Of a stretch of DNA of 64,000 nt, positions 31,865 through 42,560 are shown piece after piece. Origin of the DNA: Artemisia argyi (taxonomy: Eukaryota; Streptophyta; Magnoliopsida; Asterales; Asteraceae); NCBI GenBank assembly GCA_030686995.1, contig CM060704.1, positions 121,064,042 through 121,128,041 of the forward strand, given 5' to 3'. Position 1 is the first letter of the stretch. Every line of letters begins with the position of its first letter. The translations under genes and the position numbers were made by a program. A model generated the notes under the pieces. That model was not told where the DNA came from. It saw nothing but the letters and a program-made list of their open reading frames with translations, and did no database searches.

Positions 31865-34774
31865 ATGGCATCTCACCATGACAGTATCACGAGTACTTTG
31901 TCCAATGGTTTTGCATCAGTCTTGAATGCATTAAACATCCAACGACACAACAACAATCAGCAAGGATATGCTTCGAGTATACAGATGGGGAACCAGATGC
32001 AATATGCAGGGCAATATGTAGGAAATCAGATGGATCAGATTGTGAATCAGAATGGGATTGATTGTTACATGACTTCGATTCAGAAACCTACATCAGCAAG
32101 TCACAGCAGAAACAATGTCAATGCAATGATTAAGGTAGAAAAGATCCAGTACTTGTTGATGCTAGCCAATAAAGTAGAATCAGGAATACCGTTGACTGCT
32201 GATGAACATGAGTTTAGAGCTTCAACAAGAGTTAATGACAATTCAGCAGATCTCAATGAAACCTACAACTTTATGGCAAATCAGCAGGTAACAACATCAA
32301 GCAGTGATTCTGATCTTCCTCCTACTTATGATTCAGATCCATTCCATGAGGTACTAAATAATGGTAATGATGCTAATCTGTTTGCTCATGAGAAGCCACA
32401 TTATGTGCCACCTGAACCTAATTATGATACATATGTGGGGGAACAAGTTAATAGCAATGTTAACTATGAAACTCCAGATATGGATCCTAATGGAGTTCAA
32501 GTTGCACAAAATGGTGCTAATGATGAGGAAACTCGTGCTTTCTTTGAATCATTATTGAATAATTGCAGCATTAAAATTGAGAAAGTGAAAAAGGTCAATC
32601 GCGATGTTAAGGCCGCGAATGTTAAATTGACCGCTGAGCTTGAGAGTTACAAGAAAAACGTTAATGCTTTTGAGTTTCATAACAAAAGATTGTCTGAATT
32701 AGAAACTGGTTATCAAAATTCTGTTTCAAGGGAAAAACTTTTGCAAATCAAGTTTGATACACTTGATGTTAATTCTTTTAAGAAAATAAAAGCTTTAAAC
32801 GCGGAAATTTCTGATTTGCAAAACCAACTCTCTAAACAAAAATCAGCTTATTCCAATCTTGAAAAAGAAAAGGATGAGTTGAAAAGGGAATTTGCAAAGA
32901 AAGAAGATAAACTTTTGGATGAAATCATAGAGTCAGAACACAAGATTGCTAAACTAGAAGAATTGGTGGTTAAAAAGGGTCAGTCAAGTCAAACAATGAA
33001 TATGATTGCTAATCAAACTAATCCGATTTACCACACAAAACATAAAATGGCTCTAGGGAACAAACCTCCTTGTAATCTCAAGAAAGCTCAGCAAGAACAG
33101 AATTGTTTGTTTAATGGAAATGTTTTGTTTACTAAGCATGATCCTCCTATTGTTCGTGATTCTGTGGAAACGATTGAATTGGTCGAAGAGAGCATTAATA
33201 AAATGAAACAAAAGAATCCTGATTTGAAACCAATTGATTACAACAAATTGAACAAACTTTCGGGCATTACTTTTGTTCCACAAAAACAAGCATATGAGCT
33301 TTCCAAACTTGTTTCCAAAAGCCCAGAAGTTTCTAAACCCGTAGTTGTTTCCAAATCTCTTTCAAAAATGGAACAAATGTCTTCTAACAACACTTTTAAT
33401 ACAAGTGAGGCTAGAGACATTCTGGATGACGTTAAAAAAAGAATTCAAGTACTTCAAAATATTGTTAGATCTAAAACTAATATCAGTATTAACAACTGGC
33501 ATTCAAGTTTTCATAACGAACAGAAAAAGGTGTTTGAAAACGAAATTACTATTCCACTAAATAACATCAGTGCAAGGGTAATCCATTTCGAACAAGCTTT
33601 CTTAAAAGAAACGGTCGATTTTGTCAAGGACCACAAATCCCTGGTAAAAGAAGCTAATGAAACTCGTGAAAACATGAATGTTTTGGAAAGGTTAAATGAT
33701 TCTCTCTTCGAAGCGATTCTGTCTACTGATATAATGTCCATCATCATACAAACATATTCTGTTCAAGACGATGAAAGACTGCGAGCTGAGACATCTGAAA
33801 TTGTTTCCAAATATGAAAATGCTCTTGTAAAACTTGAAAAAGAAAACATGTCATTTTTCAAACAACTTGATCGAAAATCAGAGGAATGCAAGTATGACAA
33901 ATTGTCGTATGAGCATGCCTACAAGGACATGAAAGAGCAAAATGATCTTTTGAGAGCTCAGCTTGTAAGTATTAAAGGGAAGGGTGTGGAAACTAAGTTT
34001 GCAAAACCATCGACTTCGGAGAAACCAAATGTTTCAAACACGGTTCAAAAACCAAAAATGTCAATTTCACGGTTTGCTCCAAAAGTCGATGAGCAAAAGG
34101 ATTTGTCAAAACCAGTCACTCCACAACCCTTGCCCAAGGAAAAGGTAATGGAAAAGATTGTTGAAAAACAAAAATTGTTTGTTGAAAGAAACAAAAATTT
34201 GATTTCACCTGGCTCTTCTAGGAATAGTACACCAAATGTGACCACAAAATCTGTAAAGGAATCTGTTGGTTCTAATGACATGGTCCAAAATCAACATCTA
34301 GAAGAAGCTAGGAAAAAGGCACAACGTCGAAAAGACGGAATTTTAGGCTCAAAACCTAGTGTGATGAATTCTACAAGATTCCAAAGTACTGCTAGTAGTA
34401 GTAAACCATTACCTAGGAACAATCAACAAAATACTAGGGATTGGATTGCATCTAAGAGCAGTGGCACAAAAGAGAATGCTAGGAATGTAGAATGCAACAC
34501 AAAGAATTCCAGGGTCTCATCGAACAACAAACAATTTCCAAAAGACTGTAGTGACAAAGTTAAATTTGCTGTGTTAAACAAGAATGTTGAATTTGTCTGT
34601 CCTACATGTCAAGAATGTGTTTTTTCAGCTAATCACGAAGCATGTGTTGCACAATTTCTCAAGAAAGGAAAATCAAGTGTCAAGGCACAATCCACTAAGA
34701 CGCCAAATAGAAACACACCCGTTGATAACAAGAAAATGGATAAGAAACCTAATAGGTGGATATCTAAAGGATGA
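31865..34774 (+). CDS. Long Copia-type Gag protein of the gag-only element
   Basis: 969 codons with no frameshift. The ATG lies in a good context after the leader. Residues 1-110 are Gln/Asn-rich with a helical motif (MIKVEKIQYLLMLANKV). An acidic spacer follows. From about residue 225 to 390 there is a strong coiled coil (AELESYKKNVNAF, LNAEISDLQNQLSKQ, EKDELKREF). The region with HKMALGN and KHDPPIVRDS is shared with Gag proteins of large Asteraceae Copia elements. A second helical region spans about 535-720. Lys/Ser-rich basic segments come next, then a Cys/His cluster (CPTCQECVFSANHEAC, about residues 918-933) that could bind metal or RNA. It probably forms particles for the element RNA. 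The absence of pol downstream makes this a Gag-only element. Confidence 0.8.
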   Translation: MASHHDSITSTLSNGFASVLNALNIQRHNNNQQGYASSIQMGNQMQYAGQYVGNQMDQIVNQNGIDCYMTSIQKPTSASHSRNNVNAMIKVEKIQYLLMLANKVESGIPLTADEHEFRASTRVNDNSADLNETYNFMANQQVTTSSSDSDLPPTYDSDPFHEVLNNGNDANLFAHEKPHYVPPEPNYDTYVGEQVNSNVNYETPDMDPNGVQVAQNGANDEETRAFFESLLNNCSIKIEKVKKVNRDVKAANVKLTAELESYKKNVNAFEFHNKRLSELETGYQNSVSREKLLQIKFDTLDVNSFKKIKALNAEISDLQNQLSKQKSAYSNLEKEKDELKREFAKKEDKLLDEIIESEHKIAKLEELVVKKGQSSQTMNMIANQTNPIYHTKHKMALGNKPPCNLKKAQQEQNCLFNGNVLFTKHDPPIVRDSVETIELVEESINKMKQKNPDLKPIDYNKLNKLSGITFVPQKQAYELSKLVSKSPEVSKPVVVSKSLSKMEQMSSNNTFNTSEARDILDDVKKRIQVLQNIVRSKTNISINNWHSSFHNEQKKVFENEITIPLNNISARVIHFEQAFLKETVDFVKDHKSLVKEANETRENMNVLERLNDSLFEAILSTDIMSIIIQTYSVQDDERLRAETSEIVSKYENALVKLEKENMSFFKQLDRKSEECKYDKLSYEHAYKDMKEQNDLLRAQLVSIKGKGVETKFAKPSTSEKPNVSNTVQKPKMSISRFAPKVDEQKDLSKPVTPQPLPKEKVMEKIVEKQKLFVERNKNLISPGSSRNSTPNVTTKSVKESVGSNDMVQNQHLEEARKKAQRRKDGILGSKPSVMNSTRFQSTASSSKPLPRNNQQNTRDWIASKSSGTKENARNVECNTKNSRVSSNNKQFPKDCSDKVKFAVLNKNVEFVCPTCQECVFSANHEACVAQFLKKGKSSVKAQSTKTPNRNTPVDNKKMDKKPNRWISKG

Positions 34775-35137
34775 AGTTTGTTAAAAGCTGAGACTTCCGC
34801 TGCATCTGATAAGGAAACTACGTCTAAATCTTACCTTAGATGGATTCCCACAGGGAAGATTTTTGATAGTTGCACAAAGACTAATGATAGTGTTCATCAT
34901 CATGATAAGGAAGTTGAAACCACAACAACCGTTGATAGCAAACACCCTCTATGTGAGGAAACATGTACTTCTAACACTGTTATTTGTGCAAACTCTTCTT
35001 CTGTGGATGCATGTACTTGTGAAAGTGATGAGAGTGCATACACCCAATGTGGTAAAGAGGAACTTTACGCCAACATTGCATGTGGACATCCTTTTCTAAC
35101 TCCACTCTTAACTCCACTTTTACTTGTTCAAGCTTAA
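34775..35137 (+). pseudogene. In-frame continuation of gag after a UGA stop
   Basis: After the TGA at 34772-34774 the same frame stays open for another 120 codons (KAETSAASDKETTSKSYLRW... to LLLVQA). It contains the phrase LRWIPTGKIFDSC, a gag-end motif of full-length relatives, and a Cys-rich stretch. The UGA is therefore either a recent nonsense mutation or a read-through stop. The flanking bases (GGATGAAGT) do not match the well-known strong plant-virus read-through contexts, which favours mutation. Confidence 0.5.
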
Positions 35138-38059
35138 TTTTTTCTTTCTTCTATTCTTCTTTGTATATATATTTTTTGAAAAACAAAATACAAAATTTGA
35201 AAAACCATCAAAAACAAAATACAAAAATATAAAAATTTTCAAAAATCCAAAAACATTATAAAATCAAAAAAAAAAAAATCCAAAAATATTATTTTCACGA
35301 CATGTCTCTTGTATAATCGATATTCTGTACGTTTCTAGAAATGTCATTCAACAATGATACGGATATGTACAGATGCTTGAGCGAGAGTTCTTTAAAATGT
35401 TTTTTCTAAAACATGTCGTTTCTCAAAAAGTTTCTTCACAATGGCTTTCGTATACATCAGTACGAAACCCGGGCCTAAATTCATGACTCCTTAGTATTTC
35501 AGCTAAGGACTCGTTCTTCAAAGAAAGGAAAGTGCTTAATCAAAAATAAAGGTTTCAAATATCTTTCGAGCACTTAACCTAAAAACAAAAAATTCTCTTA
35601 CATCATGAGCACCACATTTTCAAGATTTTTTCAAATAGACTTTCGAAATCTATCAAAATCGGTGCTCATCATCAAAATGACTTGTGTACACCTTACAGTG
35701 CACAACTCAAGTTTTCAAAGATAGGAAAGTGCTACGCAAAAATGATTTTTATCAAAAAAGTGCACTTATCCTAAAAATGGACACTGTTGTACGCCTCAGT
35801 GCGACATTCCTATTCAAACAAAGAGAAGTCTTTGTTTTTCACAAAACCTTGATGCAAAATTCAACAAATCTGAAACTTTTTTCTCTTTCAGAATCTTGCT
35901 TCAAGAAGACTCCTTCCCTCTAAACTTTAAAAAGCTTAACATTTCTCAAAAACATATGCGAGTTTTGAGGGGGAGTATTTCATAAAAACAAAAAATGTTC
36001 CGGTTTCATGCAAAAACAAATCTGTATTTCTCTCTAAAAAGTTTTTTCTTAATCTGTTGATATCAAAAATATCACGATATGCTATTTTTGAGGGAGAGAA
36101 GACATGATTAAAATGTGATCAAAGATATTTAAAGTTTGTGACTGAATCTCAAAAGAGCTCGACTCAGAATGAACCAATGAATTGACGAAGCTTAAATGTC
36201 ATTAATCGAAAAGACTTGTCCTGGACGGGTAATAATTTCAAGCTAGTCTAACTAGTGATGCAAGCGTGTCTCAAATAGGACTTGTCTGAGTAGAATGTAC
36301 CGTATCGAGAGACTTTCTTTGAACTTGACCAGGACGGGTAATAATTTCAAGCTAGTCTAACTAGTGATGTAAGCGTGTCTCGAATCGGTCATGTTCACTG
36401 AAAGTGGATCAATTCAAAAAGTGCAAACTCCTCGCGCATGTGCAAATTTCTTAAAAATTACATGAGCACATGTGAAGGGGGAGTCCTTCAAATGAAATGC
36501 AAAACTCTCGAAGTGTTAACAAAGTATGTTTTATTATCATAAACACTTTGAGAGATTTTCACAAAAGGTTTGATGGCAACAATAGGATAGTCATGAAGTT
36601 ATAAGGTGACTAAGGTTAGGAAAAACCGTCCTATGATCCGCCAGAGCCGGAGGGATCTACCCAAGGACAATTCCAATAGAGTAGAATTAGAAGTCCTTAG
36701 GTATGATTGAAAAAAGGAGAAAATGAGAAAGGAGAAAGAAGGGGTTGAAGAATTAAAAAGAAAAGTTATGAAAAAGGGTGAAAAGAAATAGCCCTCCATA
36801 TGTTCAACCTTAGGGCAGACACCGGGTTCAACTCATATGCTACTGGTTGTTACTAAAGTGACACCGGTATTGAAGACAAGACGTCATGGACCCAGTGACG
36901 CAATGCACTTAACCTTCTTATCCACTCAAGTTCTCTTAAAAGAGCTTGTTTCATTCTCACGGGGAACCGGTATAATCTATCAACTTATCTCTTAGAGATG
37001 GTTGATATTGAAGCAGGAGACCTCTCCCTAGTCTCCGCATAGGAAACCTAAGTGTGCACTTATAGAGTCTAGAGCCATGAGATACATCAAAGATCTCTTA
37101 GGAACACTTAGTATTTCTACAACTGGTGTTCTACATCAATGAACACTAGCTCTAAATTATAAAGTCCTACGCAGATCTTAGCAATCTGCCAGAACATTTA
37201 TGAGAGGATTCACTTTTGTGATTCTCAATGATTGAATGGAAACTCCTGCCAGGGTCAACATCTAGCAGCCCTGACAGCAGGTCACTTCGGTAATTCCTTA
37301 CGAGTTACGCTTAGTGTTCGCGGTGGTTTCAAACGGTCTACAGTCGTGGAGTGATCCCCAGCGACTCACCCAGTCATTGAGCTACTTAGTATGTCTCGTA
37401 AGCTCCTTCGGGGGTATCTGACATGGGAACGGCCTTGGCAAGGATTAGAAGGAGTCTTCACACTATGCTGTTGACAATTTCTAATTTCGAACCTGTAAGT
37501 ACCGGTTGATTTATTGCTAACTGTTTTCCTGCAGCTATACATCATCTCCATGGTGACAGATTCCACATGCTCATACATGCATCAAAAAGTCTAAGGAAAG
37601 TCCTCACAAAGATCAAAGCAAAGAAAAGTTCTAAGAAAGATTCTACGCAATATGAAAGAATCTACAGAAGTAAAGTTACAATGATCGGTGTGAAAGATCG
37701 GGAATAACAAATGCATGTATCACAATGACTAAAGACGTATGAGCATGCTGGAATGGCGGACAACCACCAAAGTCTAAGAAGTGACGAAAGGCAGATGACA
37801 CTACATCACAATCTGCAACAAAAGAACAAATAATGATGAAAAGTCAATTATCAAAGATCACAAAGCATGAAGAAACAAAGACTAAAAACTATTATACAAA
37901 GACTCAAAGTTCAAGGCAACAAGCTTCAAAGTTCAAAGATCAAGGTCACAAAAGAGAGATCTCAATGATCACCCCTTAGGGGGAGATTGTTAGCAATAGA
38001 AGTGTTGATCATCAATGGAATCAAAGAGAGATCTCAATGATCGCCCCTTAGAGGGAGAT
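35138..38059. other. Non-coding interior replacing pol in the gag-only element
   Basis: No ORF here looks like protease, integrase, reverse transcriptase or RNase H. A direct repeat of about 53 bp (GGACGGGTAATAATTTC ... AAGCGTGTCTC) occurs at about 36224 and 36332. The sequence is otherwise single-copy within the window. Purine-rich GGGGGAG motifs occur near 35970, 36477 and 37978. Confidence 0.7.
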
Positions 38060-38065
38060 TGTTAG
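37955..38065 (+). repeat. Duplicated polypurine tract and LTR start
   Basis: The phrase AGAGATCTCAATGATC...CCCCTTAGGGGGAGATTGTTAGCAATAG (37954-38000) is repeated almost exactly just downstream (38025-38072), where it forms the real PPT and first LTR bases (GAGGGAGAT then TGTTAG at 38060). The upstream copy is a second, decoy-like PPT plus LTR beginning. Confidence 0.8.
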
Positions 38066-38429
38066 AAATAGAAGTGACGATCATTTATTAAGTCATTGAG
38101 TCTTGTAACTATAGTGTAATAATCTTGTAGTTTAGTTAAGGGTAAACGGGCTTGGTTTAATCTAATAGTGTATTAGGTTATGTCTAGTTCATTACAAAAG
38201 CCCAAGCCCGGCCCATCTTCTTATCTCACCTATAAATACCTCCAAATGCTCTCATTTGGAGGTGTTGCTTCTAGGGTTTTCTATGTGTGTATTTCCTTCT
38301 TTCTCTCTCTAATCTAATACATCTTACTTTCTCTCTCTAGAAGTTACCATCTCTCTCTCTCTACTTACTTTCTCTCTCTATAGATCTAGCCAAGATTCAT
38401 ATGTGAATAGGTTGTTCTACGGTTCTACA
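38060..38429 (+). repeat. 3' LTR of the gag-only Copia element
   Basis: 370 bp, matching the 5' LTR except for about five substitutions, one deleted base (GTGAATAGG against GTGAAATAGG), one extra base upstream and the inverted hairpin loop (CTCT at 38248-38251 in place of AGAG). It ends CTACA, then the GGTTG duplication. Confidence 0.92.
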
Positions 38430-38534
38430 GGTTGCGGAGTTGCGTAGATGCGCATGACCATTTAAGGAATTTACTCAAAAAGTGACCATGATGGAGACCA
38501 AAAAGAAGATTTTGTACTAGATTAGTACTTAGCT

Positions 38535-39126
38535 CTTTCTTATATCCATGCTGCCAAAATCCAAGTTTATGATCAATGCTTAAAAGACTTGACTGACAAT
38601 GAACTACACACGAATTCTTCCATATTAAGATGTCATGCATTTGTTCATTCTGTTTGTGTATGTATATATGAGAGAAAATTGCGTATGTACGTGTTCATTT
38701 AATGTAAACAAATGCATGATAATGAAAGGGAAACTACTCATGATGGTAGTATCAATATCAAAGAAATAAACAAATTTTTTTAAATAAAATTGTGCATGTG
38801 TGTGTAAGAAAGAGAGAAAGTTTTGTTGAAAGATTGGGAATGAAACTGCAACAGGAAGCATTCAAGTGATGAAATTAATATTTCCATTTTCTTGAATAAA
38901 GATTTGTGAATTTGAGATGATATAGGTATTATAGTATATGTTTTTGAAAGGATAATAATGAAATTTCTATTTATGTTTTCATCACCATTTTGGATTCATC
39001 ACAAAGTATTCATTGTTACCCTTGTTGTACTTCTCTAAAAATAACCTACAAACTAGTTTGTGTCCCGTATTTGCATGTGGTCTAGTAATTTACCAACTCT
39101 ACATGCACGTTAATAAATGAATATGA
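38535..39126. other. AT-rich spacer, nothing recognised
   Basis: Single-copy-looking DNA between two transposons. Two ORFs of 71 and 78 codons have no recognisable content and overlap in opposite frames, which suggests chance. Confidence 0.55.
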
Positions 39127-39479
39127 TGATACGCCTGGAACTTCGCTATGAGAAAAGATATCTATTATGTGTTTTATGTTTGTGTGGTTTTAGGATTTGT
39201 GTTTATGTTTATCAGGAATAAGTGTTTGGGCTCTAGCCCGGTTTTTGGGTATTTAGGGTTTCGTCATATCTATTTAAGCAATTGCAATCAATGTAATCAT
39301 ATAAGTTTTCAGTCAATAATATTCTAGTTCTCCAATCTTCTTCTTAAGGAGTCCGCGCTCGCTTGAAGTGGTGCCTATCTCGATACAACCCCTAACTGGG
39401 TCGTATCAATTGGTGCTTTCATTGAGAGTCCTCGTTGAGAGGGCTACTAAATTAGGGTTTCAATTAAAAAAAAAAAAAA

Positions 39480-39588
39480 AATCGTCAATGTTCACCGGCA
39501 CTGTTCACCGGTAATATTCATTGTTACTGTTCACCAAATTTTTTTTCCTGTTTCGTCGAAGTTACTATTCACGATGGTATTGTTCATT

Positions 39589-39642
<54 letters not shown>
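39480..39642. repeat. Leader with CTGTTCACC-type words and a long T run
   Basis: CACTGTTCACCGG, TTACTGTTCACC and TTACTATTCACG occur within 100 bp, followed by about 50 T (39590-39641). The same ACTATTCA word forms an array in the long-LTR Gypsy element at 60360-60510. Confidence 0.6.
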
Positions 39643-39649
39643 TCTTTCG

Positions 39650-40537
39650 AGTTAATGGTCATGGCATCGAGCGGATGTGATCGGAACACGGAATATGCAT
39701 TATTTAAGCTTTTGCAAATTGGTACGATGACCGAATACGAGAATGATTTTAAGATTCTTGTAAATCAAGTAACGGGGATCTCAAAATCTTTACTTAAATT
39801 GATTTATATCTCGGGACTTAAACCACTTCTACAATGTGCACTCTTAAGGTTAGCGCCTACAACTTTAGGAGAAGCTTGTTCCATAGCTCGTATAATGGAG
39901 GCTCGTTTTGAGATAATTGCAGGGAAAAAGCTAAACATTGAAGAGAAATAGATATCGTTCTATCATGGCCAAGTGAAGAAGCTCCATATGTGATTAAAGA
40001 GTCCTTAGATGCTAATGAAGATATTGGTGTTGTTGATGTTAGTAGCGCGACAATCGATGTTTTTGATATTGTGAGAGTAATGTGGAAAGCATGGAAGTTC
40101 GTAGTGAGTTTAGCGAATTTTCAGAAAATAAAGAAAGTGTGGAATATGTTGTTGTGGGTGGTGGTGAAGCATGTAGGGTTGACGAAGATGAGTCGAATAT
40201 AGTGATATCGCTACTTAAGGATGGAGGTGGTATATCTGATGATAGTATAGATGATATAAATTTAGGTTTAATCAAGGAATTTGTGATTAAGATGTTGGAG
40301 GGTAGAGATGTTTCCGACGAGAGTTTGGTTGTTTGTTTGAAGTGGGTATATCGTGGGAAGAGTCGTGGGGCAGCAAAAGATGGAAGAATGGTGTATTGTT
40401 ATGTCCAAGGTAGTGGAAGGCAGAAGAGCAAAGAGGTGTTGGTTGCGGTAGTGGAAGGCAGGAGAACTACGGGAGTGGAAGATAGGACTACGATTGGGAT
40501 TAGGATATGGGATCCCGGAATTAAGAGTGCTTTTTGA
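39650..40537 (+). pseudogene. Gypsy gag fragments of the small element
   Basis: The frame to 39951 encodes NTEYALFKLLQIGTMTEYEN, followed by VTGISKSLLKLIYISGLKP and TTLGEACSIARIMEARFE. This is the capsid-region motif of Gypsy Gag proteins (LxQxGxVxxYxxxF, GL(K)PxI, SLxxAxxLARxxE). After a stop, other frames continue with an acidic region to 40537, which ends WDPGIKSAF, a phrase found near the end of similar elements. No zinc knuckle or protease is visible. Several frame changes make it non-functional. Confidence 0.75.
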
Positions 40538-40862
40538 GACAACACCTTGAGGGCAAGTTGGTTTTGAAGGAGTGAGGAATGATACGCCTGGGACTTCGTC
40601 ATGAGAAAGGATATCTATCATGTGTTTCATGTTTGGGTCGTTTTAGGATTTGTGTTTATGTTTATCTGGAATAAGTGTTTGGGCTCAAGCCTGGTTTGTG
40701 GGTATCTAGGGTTTCGTCATGTCTATTTAAGCAATTGCAATCAATGTAATCATATAAGTTTTTAGTCAATAATATTATAGTTCTCCAATCTTCTTCTAAA
40801 GGAGTCCGCGCCCGCTTGAAGTCGTGCCATATCTCGATAGAACCCCTAACCGGGTTGTATCA

Positions 40863-41084
40863 TATCACACTTATTCAATTGTATCATAGGTCCATTTTAC
40901 ACATATCTAATGTAAAATTAAAACCACATATATACTCATATTGCATTCACGGATTAAGAACTACCGAAATGTGTACTCGCGCTATTTGGTAAGGAATACG
41001 GAGAAGTCGATGGTGGTGCAATCACGTACGTTACATTTATAGTGGTTCAATATCATAAAGACATAAACTGTGTTATTTGTATGT
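40863..41084. other. Short spacer, nothing recognised
   Basis: AT-rich DNA between the small Gypsy element and the foldback repeat, without ORFs or repeats that I can identify. Confidence 0.5.
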
Positions 41085-41597
41085 TTGATCCGGTTTTATC
41101 TATTTTTTTGTACGCTTTATCCGTTTTTTGTCAGTTTTTTCCTTTTTTATATATGTTTTATCAGCTTTTTACGTTCTTATCCGTTTTTGTACGTTTTATC
41201 TGTTTTTTTTAAGTTTTTTTTTTACGTTTTATCCGTTTTTTGTATGTATTTATCCGTAATTTATACGTTTTATCCGTTTTTGTCATTTCCCCTTTTTTTA
41301 TACGTTTTATCAGTTTTTTTATGTTTTTATCCATTTTTTGTACTTTTTATCTTTGGTTTTTCTCAGTTTTTTGTACGTTTTATCTGTTTTTTACGTTTTA
41401 TCCGTTTCAATTCGTTTTTATATGTTTTACCCGTTATTTTATGTTCTTATCCCTTTTTTTACGTTTTACCCGTTTTGTACGTTTTTTTTCATTTTTTTTT
41501 TATGTTTTATCTGCTTTTAGGCTTTTTGTATGACTTATCCATTTTTTGTACATTTTATCTGTTTTTTGTACATTTTATCCATTTTTTAACGATTTTA

Positions 41598-41641
<44 letters not shown>

Positions 41642-42560
41642 GTTTTTATCCATTTTTATGCTTTTTTATCAATTGTTTTTACGTTTTATCTGTTTTTGTA
41701 TGGCTTTATCCATTTTTTAAATATTTCATCCATTTTTTTACGTTGTATCTGTTTTTATCCGTTTTTTACATACAAAAAATAGATAAAAATGTACAAAAAA
41801 TAGAGAAATTGTATAAAAAAAATGGATAAAATGTACAAAAGACGGATTAAAATGTAAAAAAATGATAAGACATACAAAAAAGAGAAAAAGAAATGACAAA
41901 AAACGGATAAAACGTACAAAAAAAGGATAAAGTGTACAAAAAACGTAAAAAAAATTATAAGACGTACAAAAAACAAGAAAAAACTGACAAAAACAGATAA
42001 AACGTACAAAAAACGGATAAAACATACAAAAAAAGGGAAAACTGATAAAAGAATAGATAAAATGTACAAAAAACGAATAAAACGTACACAAAGCGGATGA
42101 ATACGTATAAAAAATGGATACAACATACAAAAAAGGGAAAAAAAACTGACCAAAAACAGATAAACACATACAAAGAATGGATAAAGGGTACACAAAACGG
42201 ATAAATACGTACAAAAAATTGATAAAATATACAAAAACTGACAAAAAAGGATAAAACGTACAAAAAATGGATAAAGACATAAAAAAAACTGATAAAATGT
42301 ACAAAAAGAGGGAAAATGACAAAACACGGATAAAACGTACAAAATATGGATAAATACATACAAAAAACATATAAAACGTAAAAAAAACTGACAAAAACGG
42401 TTTAAAACGCACAAAAAACGGATAAGAACGTAAAAAAATGATAAAACATACAAAAAAGTGAAAAAAACTGACAAAAAACGAATAAAACGTACAAAAAATT
42501 GATAAAAACGTACAAAAATTGGAGAAACGTGCAAAAATGGAGATAACGTAAAAAAAGGTC
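41085..42560. repeat. 1.5-kb strand-asymmetric foldback of a degenerate 20-bp unit
   Basis: From 41085 to about 41765 nearly every 20 bp reads like TTTTTGTACGTTTTATCCGT; from about 41765 to 42560 it reads like the reverse complement, ACGGATAAAACGTACAAAAA. Spacing varies by a few bases (CGTTTTATCC, CGTTCTTATCC, CATTTTATCC variants). The two arms could fold into one long hairpin centred at about 41765. The long Phe/Tyr-rich ORFs on both strands are by-products of the repeat. There is no target duplication and no coding signal. Confidence 0.85.

Larger units (their letters stand above)
30535..38429 (+). mobile_element. Gag-only, Copia-type LTR retrotransposon (TR-GAG-like), 7.9 kb
   Basis: Two LTRs of 371 and 370 bp with TGTTAG...CTACA ends are flanked by the perfect 5-bp duplication GGTTG (30530-30534 and 38430-38434). 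Between them come a degenerate primer site, a leader with a word array, one long intact gag-like ORF, then almost 3 kb without coding capacity where pol should be, and a purine-rich tract. The LTRs differ at only a handful of positions, so the insertion is young. Protease, integrase and reverse transcriptase are absent, so movement would depend on an autonomous relative. Its Gag resembles the long Gag of Copia elements abundant in Asteraceae. Confidence 0.88.
27745..38534. mobile_element. Long-TIR element split by two later insertions
   Basis: The left arm from GAGCTAAGTACTAATC (27745) to about 27904 is matched in inverted form by 30481-30534 joined to 38435-38534, which ends GATTAGTACTTAGCTC. 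Joining the right arm requires removing the 30535-38429 retrotransposon. Removing also the Harbinger insertion (27905-30015) leaves an element of about 780 bp with arms of 160 bp or more and no coding region. Long TIRs suggest a Mutator-like MITE, but no 9-bp duplication is visible at the ends, so the class is not settled. Confidence 0.72.
39127..40862 (+). mobile_element. Small gag-only Gypsy-type LTR retrotransposon, 1.7 kb
   Basis: LTRs of 282 bp (39127-39408) and 283 bp (40580-40862), both TGATACGCCTGG...TATCA, with about a dozen differences. The flanking 5 bp are TATGA and TATCA, an imperfect duplication. Directly after the 5' LTR comes ATTGGTGCTTTCATTGAGAG, a primer-site-like sequence common in plant Gypsy elements. 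The interior of 1.17 kb keeps a piece of gag, a gag-end relic and a purine-rich tract (GAAGGAGTGAGGAA) before the 3' LTR. No pol remains. It is comparable to a TRIM but larger and partly coding. Confidence 0.88.

Noticed and set aside
31865..34774. Interpretation of the 969-codon ORF as a myosin-like or kinetochore protein
   Set aside because: The coiled coils suggest it, but the ORF sits exactly between leader and 3' region of an LTR element with a target duplication, and shares phrases with Copia Gag proteins.
27733..38545. A 9-bp target duplication around the outer long-TIR element
   Set aside because: Flanks ATATTATAAAAT and TTTCTTATA do not match in direct orientation in any register that I tried.
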